Part shown: piece by piece, positions 1 through 9,304 of the stretch
Layout of the letters: every line of letters starts with the position of its first letter
Numbering within the stretch: position 1 is the stretch's first letter
DNA from: Burkholderiaceae bacterium
GTDB taxonomy: Bacteria; Pseudomonadota; Gammaproteobacteria; Burkholderiales; Burkholderiaceae_C
Length of the DNA: 49,139 bases
Assembly (NCBI GenBank): GCA_019751915.1
Contig: JAIEMS010000039.1
Span: 1 to 49,139 of the forward strand
Direction of reading: 5' to 3'
The notes under the pieces: model-generated
The model's input: only the letters and a program-made list of their open reading frames with translations
The model's database searches: none
Told to the model about the DNA's origin: nothing
Translations under genes and position numbers: made by a program

Positions 1-77
1 AGACCCTGATTCAGAAACGAGTTAAATTAACCCCGGACTCCAAAGCCCAGTGCTACTGAAAATGGGGGGACGTCGGC
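1..77 (+). repeat. 77-bp terminal inverted repeat, left copy
   Basis: These 77 bases are identical to the reverse complement of 49063-49139; the match stops exactly after position 77 (ATC here, CCC on the other side). The repeat must continue outward beyond the window, so position 77 marks the inner boundary of a sequence present at least twice in the genome in opposite orientations. An insertion sequence end is the simplest reading, but no transposase is visible and the family is not determined. The length of exactly 77 equals a standard de Bruijn k-mer size, so the contig probably stops because the assembly graph branches there. Confidence 0.9.
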
Positions 78-120
78 ATCATCAGAAGAGAAATCTGGAT
101 TTGTACTCATTGCACGCGAC

Positions 121-1818
121 GTGACCCAACGCAAAGCCGACCAGAAGCGCTTACAACTAGCTGCAAGCGTTTTTACCCATGCACGCGAAGGCATCATCAT
201 CACCGATGTCCAAGGCAACATTGTTGATGTGAACGAAACCTTTACCAGAATCACTGGTTATTCTTCTCAAGAGGTACTAGGTCGCAACCCCCGGTTCTTA
301 CGATCAGATCGACAAGGCCCAGATTTTTACAAAGCCATGTGGCAATCGCTCACAAGCAAAGGCCACTGGTACGGCGAGCTATGGAACCATACCAAAGATG
401 GCAGTTTGTACGCTGAGATGCTCACCATCGGCACAGTCTATGACGATGACGGCCAAGCACTAAATTACGTTGGATTATTCAGCGACATCACCCTTCAGAA
501 AGAACACCAGCAAGAGTTAGAGCATATCGCCCACTACGATCCACTAACCAATCTTCCTAATCGGGTCTTACTCTCTGATCGCCTACGCCAAGCAATGGCC
601 CAATGCCAACGCTCAGACTCTCTGTTGGCAGTTGTATTTCTCGATTTAGATGGATTCAAATCAATCAATGACCGGCATGGGCACGATGTGGGCGATTTAT
701 TGCTGATTTCATTGGCACAACGTCTAAAAAATGCACTGCGCGAAGGGGATACGTTGGCACGAATTGGTGGAGATGAATTTATTGCCGTACTGGCTGGACT
801 CGAAAATAGTAATAATTACGTGCCAGTACTAGAGCGGATGCTACAAGCCGCTGCCGAGCCAGTTCCCTTTGGGAAAATAATGCTGCAGGTATCAGCCAGT
901 TTAGGCGTGACAATTTTTCCGCAGGATGCAGCTGATGCCGAACAACTCATGCGCCACGCAGATCAGGCAATGTATCAAGCAAAACAAGCAGGGAAAAATT
1001 GCTACCACATCTTCGACATTAAGAATGATATTACTATTAATACCCATACCGAACAACTTATCGGAATTATCAGGGCATTACACAACAATGAATTCGTTCT
1101 GTATTATCAGCCAAAAGTCAATATAAGAACAAACGAAATAATAGGAAGTGAAGCACTTATTCGTTGGCAGCATCCTGAAAAAGGATTACTGGAACCTAGT
1201 CATTTTTTACCAATTTTAGAAGGAAAATCTGCTGCAGCTGAACTTGATGAATGGGTAATCGACAAAGTATTTGAACAATTAGTAGAATGGAAAACTCATG
1301 GATTTTCTACCCCTGTTAGCATCAACATAAGTGCAGTTTCATTACAAAACCATGGCTTTGTTCAGCGCCTTTATGATCGTCAAATCAAATATCCACAACT
1401 ATCTTCTAATATAATAGAACTTGAAATACTAGAAACAAGCACTCTAGAGGACATTACCACAGCAGCAAGCATTATTACTGCATGTAAAAATATTGGAATA
1501 AAATTTGCACTCGATGACTTTGGCACAGGATATTCATCACTGACTTACTTAAGAAGACTTCCTGCAGATCAATTAAAAATTGACCAAAGTTTTATTCGCG
1601 ACATGCTTGATGATCCTGATGACTTAGCAATTGTCAAAGGAATTATGGGATTAGCAGAAGCATTCAAACGAACAGTGATTGCAGAAGGTGTAGAAAGCAC
1701 AGCCCATGGCGAGCTTTTACTAGACATGGGCTGTGAATTAGCCCAAGGTTATGGAATTGCCCATCCAATGCCACCTGAGATGCTACCCAATTGGAGTGCT
1801 CAGTGGACTAAATTATGA
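121..1818 (+). CDS. PAS-GGDEF-EAL cyclic-di-GMP protein, 5'-truncated
   Basis: Bifunctional-type c-di-GMP enzyme (diguanylate cyclase plus phosphodiesterase). Counting from the GTG at 121, a PAS domain lies at about residues 10-130, GGDEF at about 135-300 and EAL at about 310-560. The GGDEF signature is intact at 216-220, with an inhibitory RxxD I-site (REGD, 207-210) five residues upstream. The EAL motif is at 344-346 and DDFGTGYSS starts at 465; EGVE and QGY are also present, so both catalytic halves look intact. The frame is open upstream of the GTG, and the residues just before it (GFVLIARDVTQRK) are a typical C-terminal end of a further PAS domain. The native protein was therefore longer and has been cut by the repeat ending at 77. 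The GTG at 121 is only the first available start, and whether the remnant is expressed is unknown. Confidence 0.85.
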   Translation: MTQRKADQKRLQLAASVFTHAREGIIITDVQGNIVDVNETFTRITGYSSQEVLGRNPRFLRSDRQGPDFYKAMWQSLTSKGHWYGELWNHTKDGSLYAEMLTIGTVYDDDGQALNYVGLFSDITLQKEHQQELEHIAHYDPLTNLPNRVLLSDRLRQAMAQCQRSDSLLAVVFLDLDGFKSINDRHGHDVGDLLLISLAQRLKNALREGDTLARIGGDEFIAVLAGLENSNNYVPVLERMLQAAAEPVPFGKIMLQVSASLGVTIFPQDAADAEQLMRHADQAMYQAKQAGKNCYHIFDIKNDITINTHTEQLIGIIRALHNNEFVLYYQPKVNIRTNEIIGSEALIRWQHPEKGLLEPSHFLPILEGKSAAAELDEWVIDKVFEQLVEWKTHGFSTPVSINISAVSLQNHGFVQRLYDRQIKYPQLSSNIIELEILETSTLEDITTAASIITACKNIGIKFALDDFGTGYSSLTYLRRLPADQLKIDQSFIRDMLDDPDDLAIVKGIMGLAEAFKRTVIAEGVESTAHGELLLDMGCELAQGYGIAHPMPPEMLPNWSAQWTKL

Positions 1819-1842
1819 CTACCGTTATATAAAGATAAACTT

Positions 1843-2397
1843 TCAATCAGAAACCTCATCAACTGCTAAATAACGCTTCACAAGATCAAAAAAGCTTTCG
1901 TAAAAATCTTCACTCGCAATAGTTTCACTACCAATTTTTACCATAGCCTCACTCCCAGCCATAAAAGGTAACGATACAGAACCTATAGCACCAACACCTA
2001 AACTAGCCGAGCTATTAGTTTTTTTGAGTGTGTACCGATCTTGCAGTGCAGATACAAAACCTAAGCTTATCTTTCCATTATTGCTTTCAGGAACACATAC
2101 CACTCGAATCATCATTTGCAAATGAGATTCAGAATCCGGTTGAAAGTTTTTCTTCCCTTCAACCAAAGCCAGGGTTGTCGTATCAACAATATAACCTTGG
2201 CTAAGCAAAGCACGCCGTGCGGCTTCGCACGTTTGATTTGGAGATGCATCAAACAATCGAGAATAAGTAGCGACCGAACCAAAGTTTTCTTGTGGTGCAA
2301 ATGCCTTACTAGGAACAGTACACCCTGCTAAAAATAAAAACAAAAAAACCGTACTACAGACGATGGTACGGTTAAAAATTTTAATCAAGGAAAGCAT
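1843..2397 (-). CDS. DUF2242-type lipoprotein
   Basis: Predicted 184-aa lipoprotein. The N-terminus has a hydrophobic stretch and a lipobox ending LAGC with Cys26, so the protein should be lipidated and anchored in an envelope membrane. The body matches what I recall of DUF2242: CEAARRALLSQGY, then a lysine-rich GKKNFQP, then ALQDRYTLKK and LGVGAIGSVSLPF. The molecular function of the family is unknown. It lies last in the nuo-oriented run, ten bases after the DUF2818 gene, so it is probably cotranscribed with the complex I genes, though nothing in the sequence ties it to that enzyme. Confidence 0.75.
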   Translation of the reverse strand: MLSLIKIFNRTIVCSTVFLFLFLAGCTVPSKAFAPQENFGSVATYSRLFDASPNQTCEAARRALLSQGYIVDTTTLALVEGKKNFQPDSESHLQMMIRVVCVPESNNGKISLGFVSALQDRYTLKKTNSSASLGVGAIGSVSLPFMAGSEAMVKIGSETIASEDFYESFFDLVKRYLAVDEVSD

Positions 2398-2407
2398 TAG
2401 TCAATAA

Positions 2408-2722
2408 TTAGTCAACATTCCGATGGCGCACTAGATACCTGTAAGAAAAACCAGGAAATGCCAAAGTAACAAACAATGTTCCTGTAATGGCATAAAACTC
2501 CCAACTTTGGGGAAAAATTTGTCCGGCACTTTTCTCAAAAAATAGCGCCAAACAACCAACCAAAACGTAAAAAATCAAGAGTTCCAGAATACGAACTGGA
2601 AATTTCTTATATGGACTAAAGACAGGGCCAATACCCAGAAAAGAACGATGGGTTAAAAATGGCAAATTGGCCGCAATACATGCGGCCAAAATGACAATCC
2701 AGATTGAATTTACCTGTGACAC
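2408..2722 (-). CDS. DUF2818 membrane protein downstream of nuoN
   Basis: A 104-aa protein with about three hydrophobic segments (an N-terminal helix, one around residues 43-62, one around 75-93). It matches the DUF2818 family, which in Burkholderiales is typically found directly after nuoN. It begins six bases after nuoN ends. The conserved position suggests an accessory or assembly role for complex I, but that is inference from context; no cofactor or catalytic motif is visible. Confidence 0.75.
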   Translation of the reverse strand: MSQVNSIWIVILAACIAANLPFLTHRSFLGIGPVFSPYKKFPVRILELLIFYVLVGCLALFFEKSAGQIFPQSWEFYAITGTLFVTLAFPGFSYRYLVRHRNVD

Positions 2723-2728
2723 TTCACA

Positions 2729-4222
2729 TCAGGTCGCTAAAGAGCGAACGATAGCATCGGTACACAAAGTCATCAAGCCACCAGGCAAGATACCAAGGCC
2801 AAGAACCAGTGCGCCGTTAATAGTCAAAACTACACGAACCTCCAACGAAGCTGACACCTGTGTGACGGTGAGAGGTGCATCAAAATACATTACCTTGACG
2901 ATACGCAGATAATAAAAAGCACCAATCAAAGACATTACCACAGCAAAAACTGCTAATCCAATGTAAAGGCCTTGACCAGATGCCATAAGGGCCTGTAACA
3001 CAGCTAATTTAGCGTAGAAGCCAACCAACGGAGGAATACCGGCCATTGAAAACAAACACACGGCAAGAACAGCAGCGTAAAGTGGACTACGCTGGTTTAA
3101 TCCAGCCATATCGGAAATCTCTTCACTTTCGAAACCATCCCGAGCCAACAGTAGAATAACGCCAAATGCAGCCAACGTAGTCAATACATAAGTAATAACA
3201 TAAAACATCGAGGCACTGTACGCACCCTCAATGGTGGAGGCATCTACATTTCCATTAACGACACCAGATAGTAATCCTAATAACACAAAACCCATCTGTG
3301 AAATCGTCGAATAAGCCAGCATACGCTTAAGATTAGTCTGTGCAATGGCTGCCAAATTCCCGACTAGCAAAGAACCAATTGCCAAAACAGCTAACATCTG
3401 CTGCCAATCGATAGCCAGTGGCAGTAAACCATCCACCAAAAGACGCATCAAAATAGCGAATGCAGCTAACTTTGGAGCACCGCCAATCATCAGAGTAACA
3501 ACGGTAGGTGCACCTTGGTAGACATCTGGAACCCACATATGAAATGGAACGGCACCGAGTTTAAAACCTAAGCCTGCAACAATAAATACAACACCAAATA
3601 CCAAAACTTGATGGTGAATCTGACCAGAGTTTACAGCTTTAAAAACATTGCCAATATCTAATGATCCAGTGGCCCCGTACAACATAGATAGGCCATAAAG
3701 TAAAAAGCCACTAGCCATAGCGCCAAGAACAAAATATTTCATGGCAGCTTCAGTAGCCGTAGTGTGATCACGACGCAATGCCACCAATGCATAGCTCGAC
3801 AACGTCAATAGCTCTAATCCTAAATAAATTACAAGAAAGTTATTTCCGCTGATCATGATAAACATGCCAAGCAACGAAAACAACCCCAGTGTAAACAACT
3901 CACCACCACGCAGCATTCCACGATCAGCGGCATAAGGACGGCCATAAATCAATGTAACCATCATCGCTACGGTTGCAAAGCACTTGAGCCAATTACCCAT
4001 GGCATCGCTGACAACCATGTTGCCAAAGCCATAAAAAGTATTACCACTGCTTGCATACATACCCTGCAGAACAGCTACCACTGCCAATGTAAGCATGGTC
4101 AGAACATAAGTTCCTGTACGACGCGTACTATTCACACCTAAATCTACCAGTGCGATGACGCAGGTCATGACTAATAGCAGTATCTCTGGGTAAATCGCAA
4201 GCCAACTGATGTTGTCAATCAT
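2729..4222 (-). CDS. nuoN: NADH-quinone oxidoreductase subunit N
   Basis: Antiporter-like proton-pumping subunit of complex I, in the inner membrane. The protein is 497 aa with about 14 hydrophobic helices, the usual size. The helix carrying the conserved glutamate reads YLGLELLTLSSYALVAL, and the proton-channel stretch KLGAVPFHMWVPDVYQGAP is clear. It is the last structural gene of the nuo operon, 15 bases after nuoM, and DUF2818 follows almost immediately. The gene is AT-rich like its neighbours. Confidence 0.97.
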   Translation of the reverse strand: MIDNISWLAIYPEILLLVMTCVIALVDLGVNSTRRTGTYVLTMLTLAVVAVLQGMYASSGNTFYGFGNMVVSDAMGNWLKCFATVAMMVTLIYGRPYAADRGMLRGGELFTLGLFSLLGMFIMISGNNFLVIYLGLELLTLSSYALVALRRDHTTATEAAMKYFVLGAMASGFLLYGLSMLYGATGSLDIGNVFKAVNSGQIHHQVLVFGVVFIVAGLGFKLGAVPFHMWVPDVYQGAPTVVTLMIGGAPKLAAFAILMRLLVDGLLPLAIDWQQMLAVLAIGSLLVGNLAAIAQTNLKRMLAYSTISQMGFVLLGLLSGVVNGNVDASTIEGAYSASMFYVITYVLTTLAAFGVILLLARDGFESEEISDMAGLNQRSPLYAAVLAVCLFSMAGIPPLVGFYAKLAVLQALMASGQGLYIGLAVFAVVMSLIGAFYYLRIVKVMYFDAPLTVTQVSASLEVRVVLTINGALVLGLGILPGGLMTLCTDAIVRSLAT

Positions 4223-4237
4223 CTCAAGTCTCTCAGT

Positions 4238-5713
4238 TTAGTTCAGCTTGGACAATGCTACATGCTTAAGCAGGTCAGCCACGGAGGCATCCATCACATC
4301 AGTGAATGGACGTGGGTACAAACCCATATACAAAACGGCAAATGCAAGCAACGCCAGGATGAAGAATTCACGTCGATCAATATCAAGCAAAGCCTTAACA
4401 TTTTCATTGCCAACAGGGCCGAGATAAACGCGCTTGAACATCCAAAGACTGTATGCAGCGCCCCATATCAATGCTGTAGAAGCAGCTGCGCCAACCCAAA
4501 AATTTGATTTTACTGCTGCCAAAATAACCATCCACTCACCCACAAAACCTGCTGTTCCTGGAAGTCCACAATTTGCCATAGTAAACAACAAAGCAAAAGC
4601 AGCAAATTTAGGCATGGTGTTAACAACGCCACCATAATCAGCAATTTCACGAGAATGCATACGATCGTATAAAACACCAATCGATAAGAACATGGCGCCT
4701 GAAACAAAGCCGTGGGCAATCATTTGAACCAGACCACCAGACACACCTAAGTCATTGAAAACAAAGAAACCTAAGGTGACAAAACCCATATGAGCAACAG
4801 ACGAATAAGCAACAAGCTTCTTCATATCTTTTTGCACCATTGCCACCAAACCAACATACAGAACAGCTACCAGTGATAACGCGGCCATGAACCACGCCCA
4901 CTCACGTGCAGCATCAGGAGCAATCGGCATTGAAAAACGCAAGAACCCGTAAGCTCCAAGCTTTAACATAATGGCAGCCAAAACTGCCGATCCACCTGTT
5001 GGCGCTTCAACGTGAACGTCAGGAAGCCATGTATGCACTGGCCACATTGGAACTTTAACAGCAAAAGCCGCAAAGAAAGCAAAGAACAAGAGCGTCTGTG
5101 TACGACCATTCAATGGCAGTTTATGCCAAGCCGCAATATCAAAACTACCGCCGGACTGATGGTAAAGATAAATTAACGCTACTAGCATCAACAAAGAACC
5201 CAACAGCGTATACAAGAAAAACTTGAAAGCTGCATAAATTCGATTTGGCCCACCCCAGATACCAATAATAAGGTACATAGGGATTAGTGTAGCTTCAAAG
5301 AATACATAAAACAGCATTCCATCAAGCGCGCTAAAAACACCAATCATGAGGCCGGACAAAATGAGGAAGGCCCCCATGTACTGATTGACTCGCTCAGTAA
5401 TAGCTTCCCATGAAGCGATCACTACAATAACTGTAATAAATGCTGTAAGCGGGACAAACCAAAAAGATATTCCATCCACCCCCAGATGGTAAAAAATATT
5501 GAAACTGTCAATCCAACGGGCTTTTTCTGAGAACTGCATGGAAGCAGTACCCAATTTAAAGCCACTATATAACGGTAACGTAACAAAAAACCCTATCAGC
5601 GCACCGATCAGTGCAAGCCATCGAACAGCCCGGACGTGTTCATCACGTCCTAAGGCCAGCAACAGCGCACCAAACGCGATGGGCGTCCAGATAGCAAGAC
5701 TCAACAAACCCAT
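4238..5713 (-). CDS. nuoM: NADH-quinone oxidoreductase subunit M
   Basis: Antiporter-like proton-pumping membrane subunit of complex I, about 491 aa. The conserved glutamate helix reads YVFFEATLIPMYLIIG and the channel region KVPMWPVHTWLPDVHVEAP is intact. I start it at the ATG at 5713 (protein MGLLSLAIW), preceded by AGGAG at a good distance. The frame stays open to 5746 but would then overlap nuoL and add a non-homologous N-terminus. The chosen start leaves 13 bases after the nuoL stop, in keeping with the rest of the operon. Confidence 0.95.
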   Translation of the reverse strand: MGLLSLAIWTPIAFGALLLALGRDEHVRAVRWLALIGALIGFFVTLPLYSGFKLGTASMQFSEKARWIDSFNIFYHLGVDGISFWFVPLTAFITVIVVIASWEAITERVNQYMGAFLILSGLMIGVFSALDGMLFYVFFEATLIPMYLIIGIWGGPNRIYAAFKFFLYTLLGSLLMLVALIYLYHQSGGSFDIAAWHKLPLNGRTQTLLFFAFFAAFAVKVPMWPVHTWLPDVHVEAPTGGSAVLAAIMLKLGAYGFLRFSMPIAPDAAREWAWFMAALSLVAVLYVGLVAMVQKDMKKLVAYSSVAHMGFVTLGFFVFNDLGVSGGLVQMIAHGFVSGAMFLSIGVLYDRMHSREIADYGGVVNTMPKFAAFALLFTMANCGLPGTAGFVGEWMVILAAVKSNFWVGAAASTALIWGAAYSLWMFKRVYLGPVGNENVKALLDIDRREFFILALLAFAVLYMGLYPRPFTDVMDASVADLLKHVALSKLN

Positions 5714-5726
5714 TTTTGTTTTTCTC

Positions 5727-7727
5727 CTACTTGTTGAGCCAGACAAACCAAGTCATGAGGACAAAAATGCCCAATAGCATGACCAATGCATAGTGGTAAA
5801 CGTACCCCGTCTGCATCCGGCGAACCAGCCCTGCAATCCAACCAATAAGCTTCCAAGAGCCATTGACAATTGTGCCATCAATCACTGCCTGATCGCCACC
5901 CTTCCACAAACCTACCCCCAATGCACGGGCACCGCGTGCCAAAATATTCTCATTAATCCAATCAAGATAATACTTATTTTCAAGCAGCATGAAAACTGGC
6001 ATGAAATTTCTTTTAATAGCAGCAGGCAATCTTGGATTAATCATGTACATATAGTACGAAAGCGCTACTCCTGATAAGGCCAACCAAAACGGGAGCGACA
6101 TCAATCCATGTGTAGCCATTGCTACTGGACCATGAAAGATCTCCGCCATCTTATCCATGGCTGGATGACGCATAGCATCTATATAGATAACATTTTTGAA
6201 GAAATCACCAAACAACATTGATTGAATGGCGATAAATCCAATCAACACCGACGGTATTGCTAGAAGAACCAATGGAATGGTAACAACCCAAGGTGATTCA
6301 TGAGGTTTATCGTCGTGGTGGTCGTGGTGGGCATCCGGGTTTTGATCGTAACGCTCTTTTCCATGGAAAACCAAAAAATACATACGGAACGAATAAAATG
6401 CCGTAACAAAGACACCAGCCAAAACGGCAAAATTGGCAAAACCAGCAGCAGGCAGATTACTAAAATGGACAGCTTCAATAATGCTATCTTTAGAATAAAA
6501 ACCAGAGAATAACGGCGTACCAATTAAAGCAAGAGAACCTAAAAGTGAAGTAACCCACGTAATTGGCATATATTTTCGAACACCACCCATCCATCGAATA
6601 TCTTGGTTATGGTGCATGCCAATAATTACTGAACCAGCACCCAGGAAGAGAAGGGCTTTAAAAAACGCATGCGTCATCAGATGAAATACAGCGACAGAAT
6701 AGGCAGATGCACCCAATGCCACCGTCATATAGCCCAATTGAGACAGAGTTGAATAGGCAACAACGCGTTTAATATCATTCTGGATAATCCCCAGAAATCC
6801 CATAAACAAAGCAGTAATCGAACCAATTATCAAAATAAAGTTCAAAGCTGTATCTGATAACTCAAACAACGGCGACATACGCGCTACCATAAAAATACCA
6901 GCAGTCACCATGGTAGCAGCATGAATTAATGCTGAAATAGGAGTCGGGCCTTCCATCGAATCCGGAAGCCATACATGCAGAGGGAATTGAGCACTCTTCC
7001 CCATAGCACCGATAAATAAACAAATGCAAATAACCGTAATCAACATCCAATCCGTTCCGGGAAAGGAAAGTGCACCAAGTTGACCAGATTTTGAAAATAT
7101 TTCGCTGTAATTAAGAGTACCAGAATAGGCAGCGATAAGGCCAATACCCAAAATAAAACCAAAATCACCAACTCTGTTAACCAAAAAAGCCTTCATATTT
7201 GCAAAAATAGCAGATGGTTTATTAAACCAAAAACCAATCAACAAATAAGAAACTAAACCAACCGCTTCCCAACCAAAAAACAATTGAAGCAAATTGTTGC
7301 TCATAACAAGCATGAGCATAGAAAATGTAAAAAGCGAAATATAAGAAAAGAAGCGATTATATCCATCATCCTCTTCCATATAGCCAATTGTATAAATATG
7401 TACCATAAGCGACACGAATGTCACCACGCACATCATCATCGCAGTCAAACTGTCGATGAGAAATCCCACCTCCATTTTTAGATCTCCAACAACCATCCAA
7501 GTATAAAGTGTCTCATTGAAGCGCGCGGAATCTAAAGCGACACTTTTTAATGTCATCGCAGAAAGAATAAACGCCACCAAAACACCTGTAATGGTAATGG
7601 TGTGAGAAACACGACGACCAATCCAGTTGCCACCAAAGGCTGTACCAAAAATACCAGCGAATACAGCACCCACTAGTGGTGCCAGTGGAACAGCCAGAAG
7701 AGTTGAAGCAGAGAGGGTTTGACTCAT
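5727..7727 (-). CDS. nuoL: NADH-quinone oxidoreductase subunit L
   Basis: Largest antiporter-like subunit of complex I, with the long lateral helix at its C-terminus; 666 aa, normal for the family. The conserved FFGWEAVGLVSYLLIGFWF helix and the channel segment KSAQFPLHVWLPDSMEGPTP are present. A histidine- and aspartate-rich loop (AHHDHHDDKPHESPW, around residue 470) precedes the late helices. Similar histidine-rich loops occur here in other Burkholderiales NuoL proteins as far as I recall. The gene starts 27 bases after nuoK ends. Confidence 0.97.
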   Translation of the reverse strand: MSQTLSASTLLAVPLAPLVGAVFAGIFGTAFGGNWIGRRVSHTITITGVLVAFILSAMTLKSVALDSARFNETLYTWMVVGDLKMEVGFLIDSLTAMMMCVVTFVSLMVHIYTIGYMEEDDGYNRFFSYISLFTFSMLMLVMSNNLLQLFFGWEAVGLVSYLLIGFWFNKPSAIFANMKAFLVNRVGDFGFILGIGLIAAYSGTLNYSEIFSKSGQLGALSFPGTDWMLITVICICLFIGAMGKSAQFPLHVWLPDSMEGPTPISALIHAATMVTAGIFMVARMSPLFELSDTALNFILIIGSITALFMGFLGIIQNDIKRVVAYSTLSQLGYMTVALGASAYSVAVFHLMTHAFFKALLFLGAGSVIIGMHHNQDIRWMGGVRKYMPITWVTSLLGSLALIGTPLFSGFYSKDSIIEAVHFSNLPAAGFANFAVLAGVFVTAFYSFRMYFLVFHGKERYDQNPDAHHDHHDDKPHESPWVVTIPLVLLAIPSVLIGFIAIQSMLFGDFFKNVIYIDAMRHPAMDKMAEIFHGPVAMATHGLMSLPFWLALSGVALSYYMYMINPRLPAAIKRNFMPVFMLLENKYYLDWINENILARGARALGVGLWKGGDQAVIDGTIVNGSWKLIGWIAGLVRRMQTGYVYHYALVMLLGIFVLMTWFVWLNK

Positions 7728-7754
7728 TGTGGAGAACCTTGCATATCCGTCAGA

Positions 7755-8063
7755 TCAACCGCGGAGGGTGTCGAGGGTGTCCGCATTAATGTTGGACTTA
7801 TTGCGGAATAGCAGTACTAAGATGGCTAAGCCAATGGCCGATTCAGCCGCTGCTACTGTCAATATAAAAAATACAAAAACCTGTCCATGCATATCACCCA
7901 AATAGTGGGAAAAAGCAACAAAATTCATATTTACGGCCAACAACATCAACTCAATAGCCATCAACAGAACAATTAGATTTTTTCTATTAAGAAAAATACC
8001 AATAACTGCTAGGGAAAACAACATTGCCCCTAAGGAGAGAAAATGTCCTAATGTTAAAGTCAT
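7755..8063 (-). CDS. nuoK: NADH-quinone oxidoreductase subunit K
   Basis: Small three-helix membrane subunit of complex I, 102 aa. Both membrane glutamates of the proton path are seen, in [15 protein letters not shown] and [14 protein letters not shown]. The start codon overlaps the nuoJ stop as ATGA (8060-8063), which implies translational coupling. Confidence 0.97.
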   Translation of the reverse strand: MTLTLGHFLSLGAMLFSLAVIGIFLNRKNLIVLLMAIELMLLAVNMNFVAFSHYLGDMHGQVFVFFILTVAAAESAIGLAILVLLFRNKSNINADTLDTLRG

Positions 8064-8728
8064 ACTGTCTTCTCCTGAATATTGGCCGACAGATTAGGTT
8101 CATCTTGAAACTTCTTTGTTGCAGTCATCTGAACAACTTCGACTCGATCGCTTGCACGCACACGAACTTGGATCGCAGGATTAATGGTTTTAGTATCTTT
8201 ACGACGACGCAGAGTCAGGGCAATGGCGGCAACCATTGCAACAAGCAAAATAACCGAAGCGGCTTCAACAGGATAAAGATACTCTGTATACATCAACTTA
8301 CCCAAGGCCTTAGCATTTGAATATTGCACTGTTGTCCCAGCCGGATCAAGGGCAATTGCTAGTGACTTTGGTTCATCCATACCACCAAAACCTCCCATCA
8401 ACACAGCAATCATTTCGAGTGCAATTAGTGCACCGATAGTAGCAGCCAAGGGGAAATGCCTCCAAAAACCTTGTCGTAGTACATCAACATGAATATCGAG
8501 CATCATGACGACAAATAGGAAGAGCACCATAACAGCACCCAAATAAACAAGAACTAGTACAACTGCTAAAAATTCTGCTTTTAGGAGCAACCATATTCCC
8601 GCTGCTTGTGAAAAAGCAAGCATTAAGTGCAAAACTGCGTGTACCGGATTGCGTGCTGTAATCACACGGAAAGCTGCGTAAAGCAGCACAATCGAAAATA
8701 GATAGAAAAAACCAGTCTTGGCGTCCAT
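8060..8728 (-). CDS. nuoJ: NADH-quinone oxidoreductase subunit J
   Basis: Membrane subunit of complex I with five helices; 222 aa. The conserved third helix reads [18 protein letters not shown]. The C-terminal third, after the last helix ([17 protein letters not shown] onward), is a hydrophilic tail of about 55 residues. It starts 52 bases after nuoI, the largest gap inside the operon, and shares four bases with nuoK. Confidence 0.96.
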   Translation of the reverse strand: MDAKTGFFYLFSIVLLYAAFRVITARNPVHAVLHLMLAFSQAAGIWLLLKAEFLAVVLVLVYLGAVMVLFLFVVMMLDIHVDVLRQGFWRHFPLAATIGALIALEMIAVLMGGFGGMDEPKSLAIALDPAGTTVQYSNAKALGKLMYTEYLYPVEAASVILLVAMVAAIALTLRRRKDTKTINPAIQVRVRASDRVEVVQMTATKKFQDEPNLSANIQEKTV

Positions 8729-8780
8729 GAATAGGTTCTTTTTAGAGTTCTGAGTTCTGGCTTGTTAATTTAATGCTGTG

Positions 8781-9290
8781 TCAGCGGTACTTAGCATCGG
8801 CAGCTTTTGCTGCAGCAATTTGGTCTTCATACTGATCACCAACAGCTAGCAACATATCTTTAGTGAAATACAGATCGCCTCGTTTTTCACCGTGATACTC
8901 AAGAATTTGAGTCTCGACAATAGAATCTACTGGGCAACTTTCTTCACAAAAGCCACAAAAAATACACTTTGTTAGATCAATATCGTAGCGTGTTGTACGG
9001 CGTGAACCATCTTCGCGAACATCTGACTCGATTGTAATAGCAACTGCGGGACAAACTGCTTCGCAAAGCTTACAAGCAATACAACGTTCCTCTCCAGTCT
9101 CGTAGCGCCTCAGAGCATGCAATCCACGGAATCTTGGTGATAACGGTGTTTTTTCCTCTGGAAATTGCACCGTCACCTTACGCCGAAAGGCATAACGCCC
9201 AGTCAAGGCCATTCCTTTAACTAGCTCCACAAGCATGAAGCTTTTAAAAAAATCCTTGAAGGAAAAATTCGCAGTCGCAATGGCAGCCAT
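8781..9290 (-). CDS. nuoI: NADH-quinone oxidoreductase subunit I
   Basis: Ferredoxin-like subunit that carries two [4Fe-4S] clusters (N6a and N6b) between NuoG and NuoB. Both cluster motifs are complete: [12 protein letters not shown] and [13 protein letters not shown] start at the ATG at 9290 ([13 protein letters not shown], 169 aa), which has GGAG eight bases upstream. An alternative ATG at 9308 overlaps the nuoH stop as ATGA and would add six residues; the frame remains open to 9389 inside nuoH but that extension is not family-like. Confidence 0.95.
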   Translation of the reverse strand: MAAIATANFSFKDFFKSFMLVELVKGMALTGRYAFRRKVTVQFPEEKTPLSPRFRGLHALRRYETGEERCIACKLCEAVCPAVAITIESDVREDGSRRTTRYDIDLTKCIFCGFCEESCPVDSIVETQILEYHGEKRGDLYFTKDMLLAVGDQYEDQIAAAKAADAKYR

Positions 9291-9304
9291 TTGTGGGTCT
9301 CCGC

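Noticed and set aside
6290-6360. Trinucleotide-like GTGGTGGTCGTGGTG run in nuoL as a repeat element
   Set aside because: It is the complement of histidine/aspartate codons in the His-rich loop of NuoL and is not a separate element.
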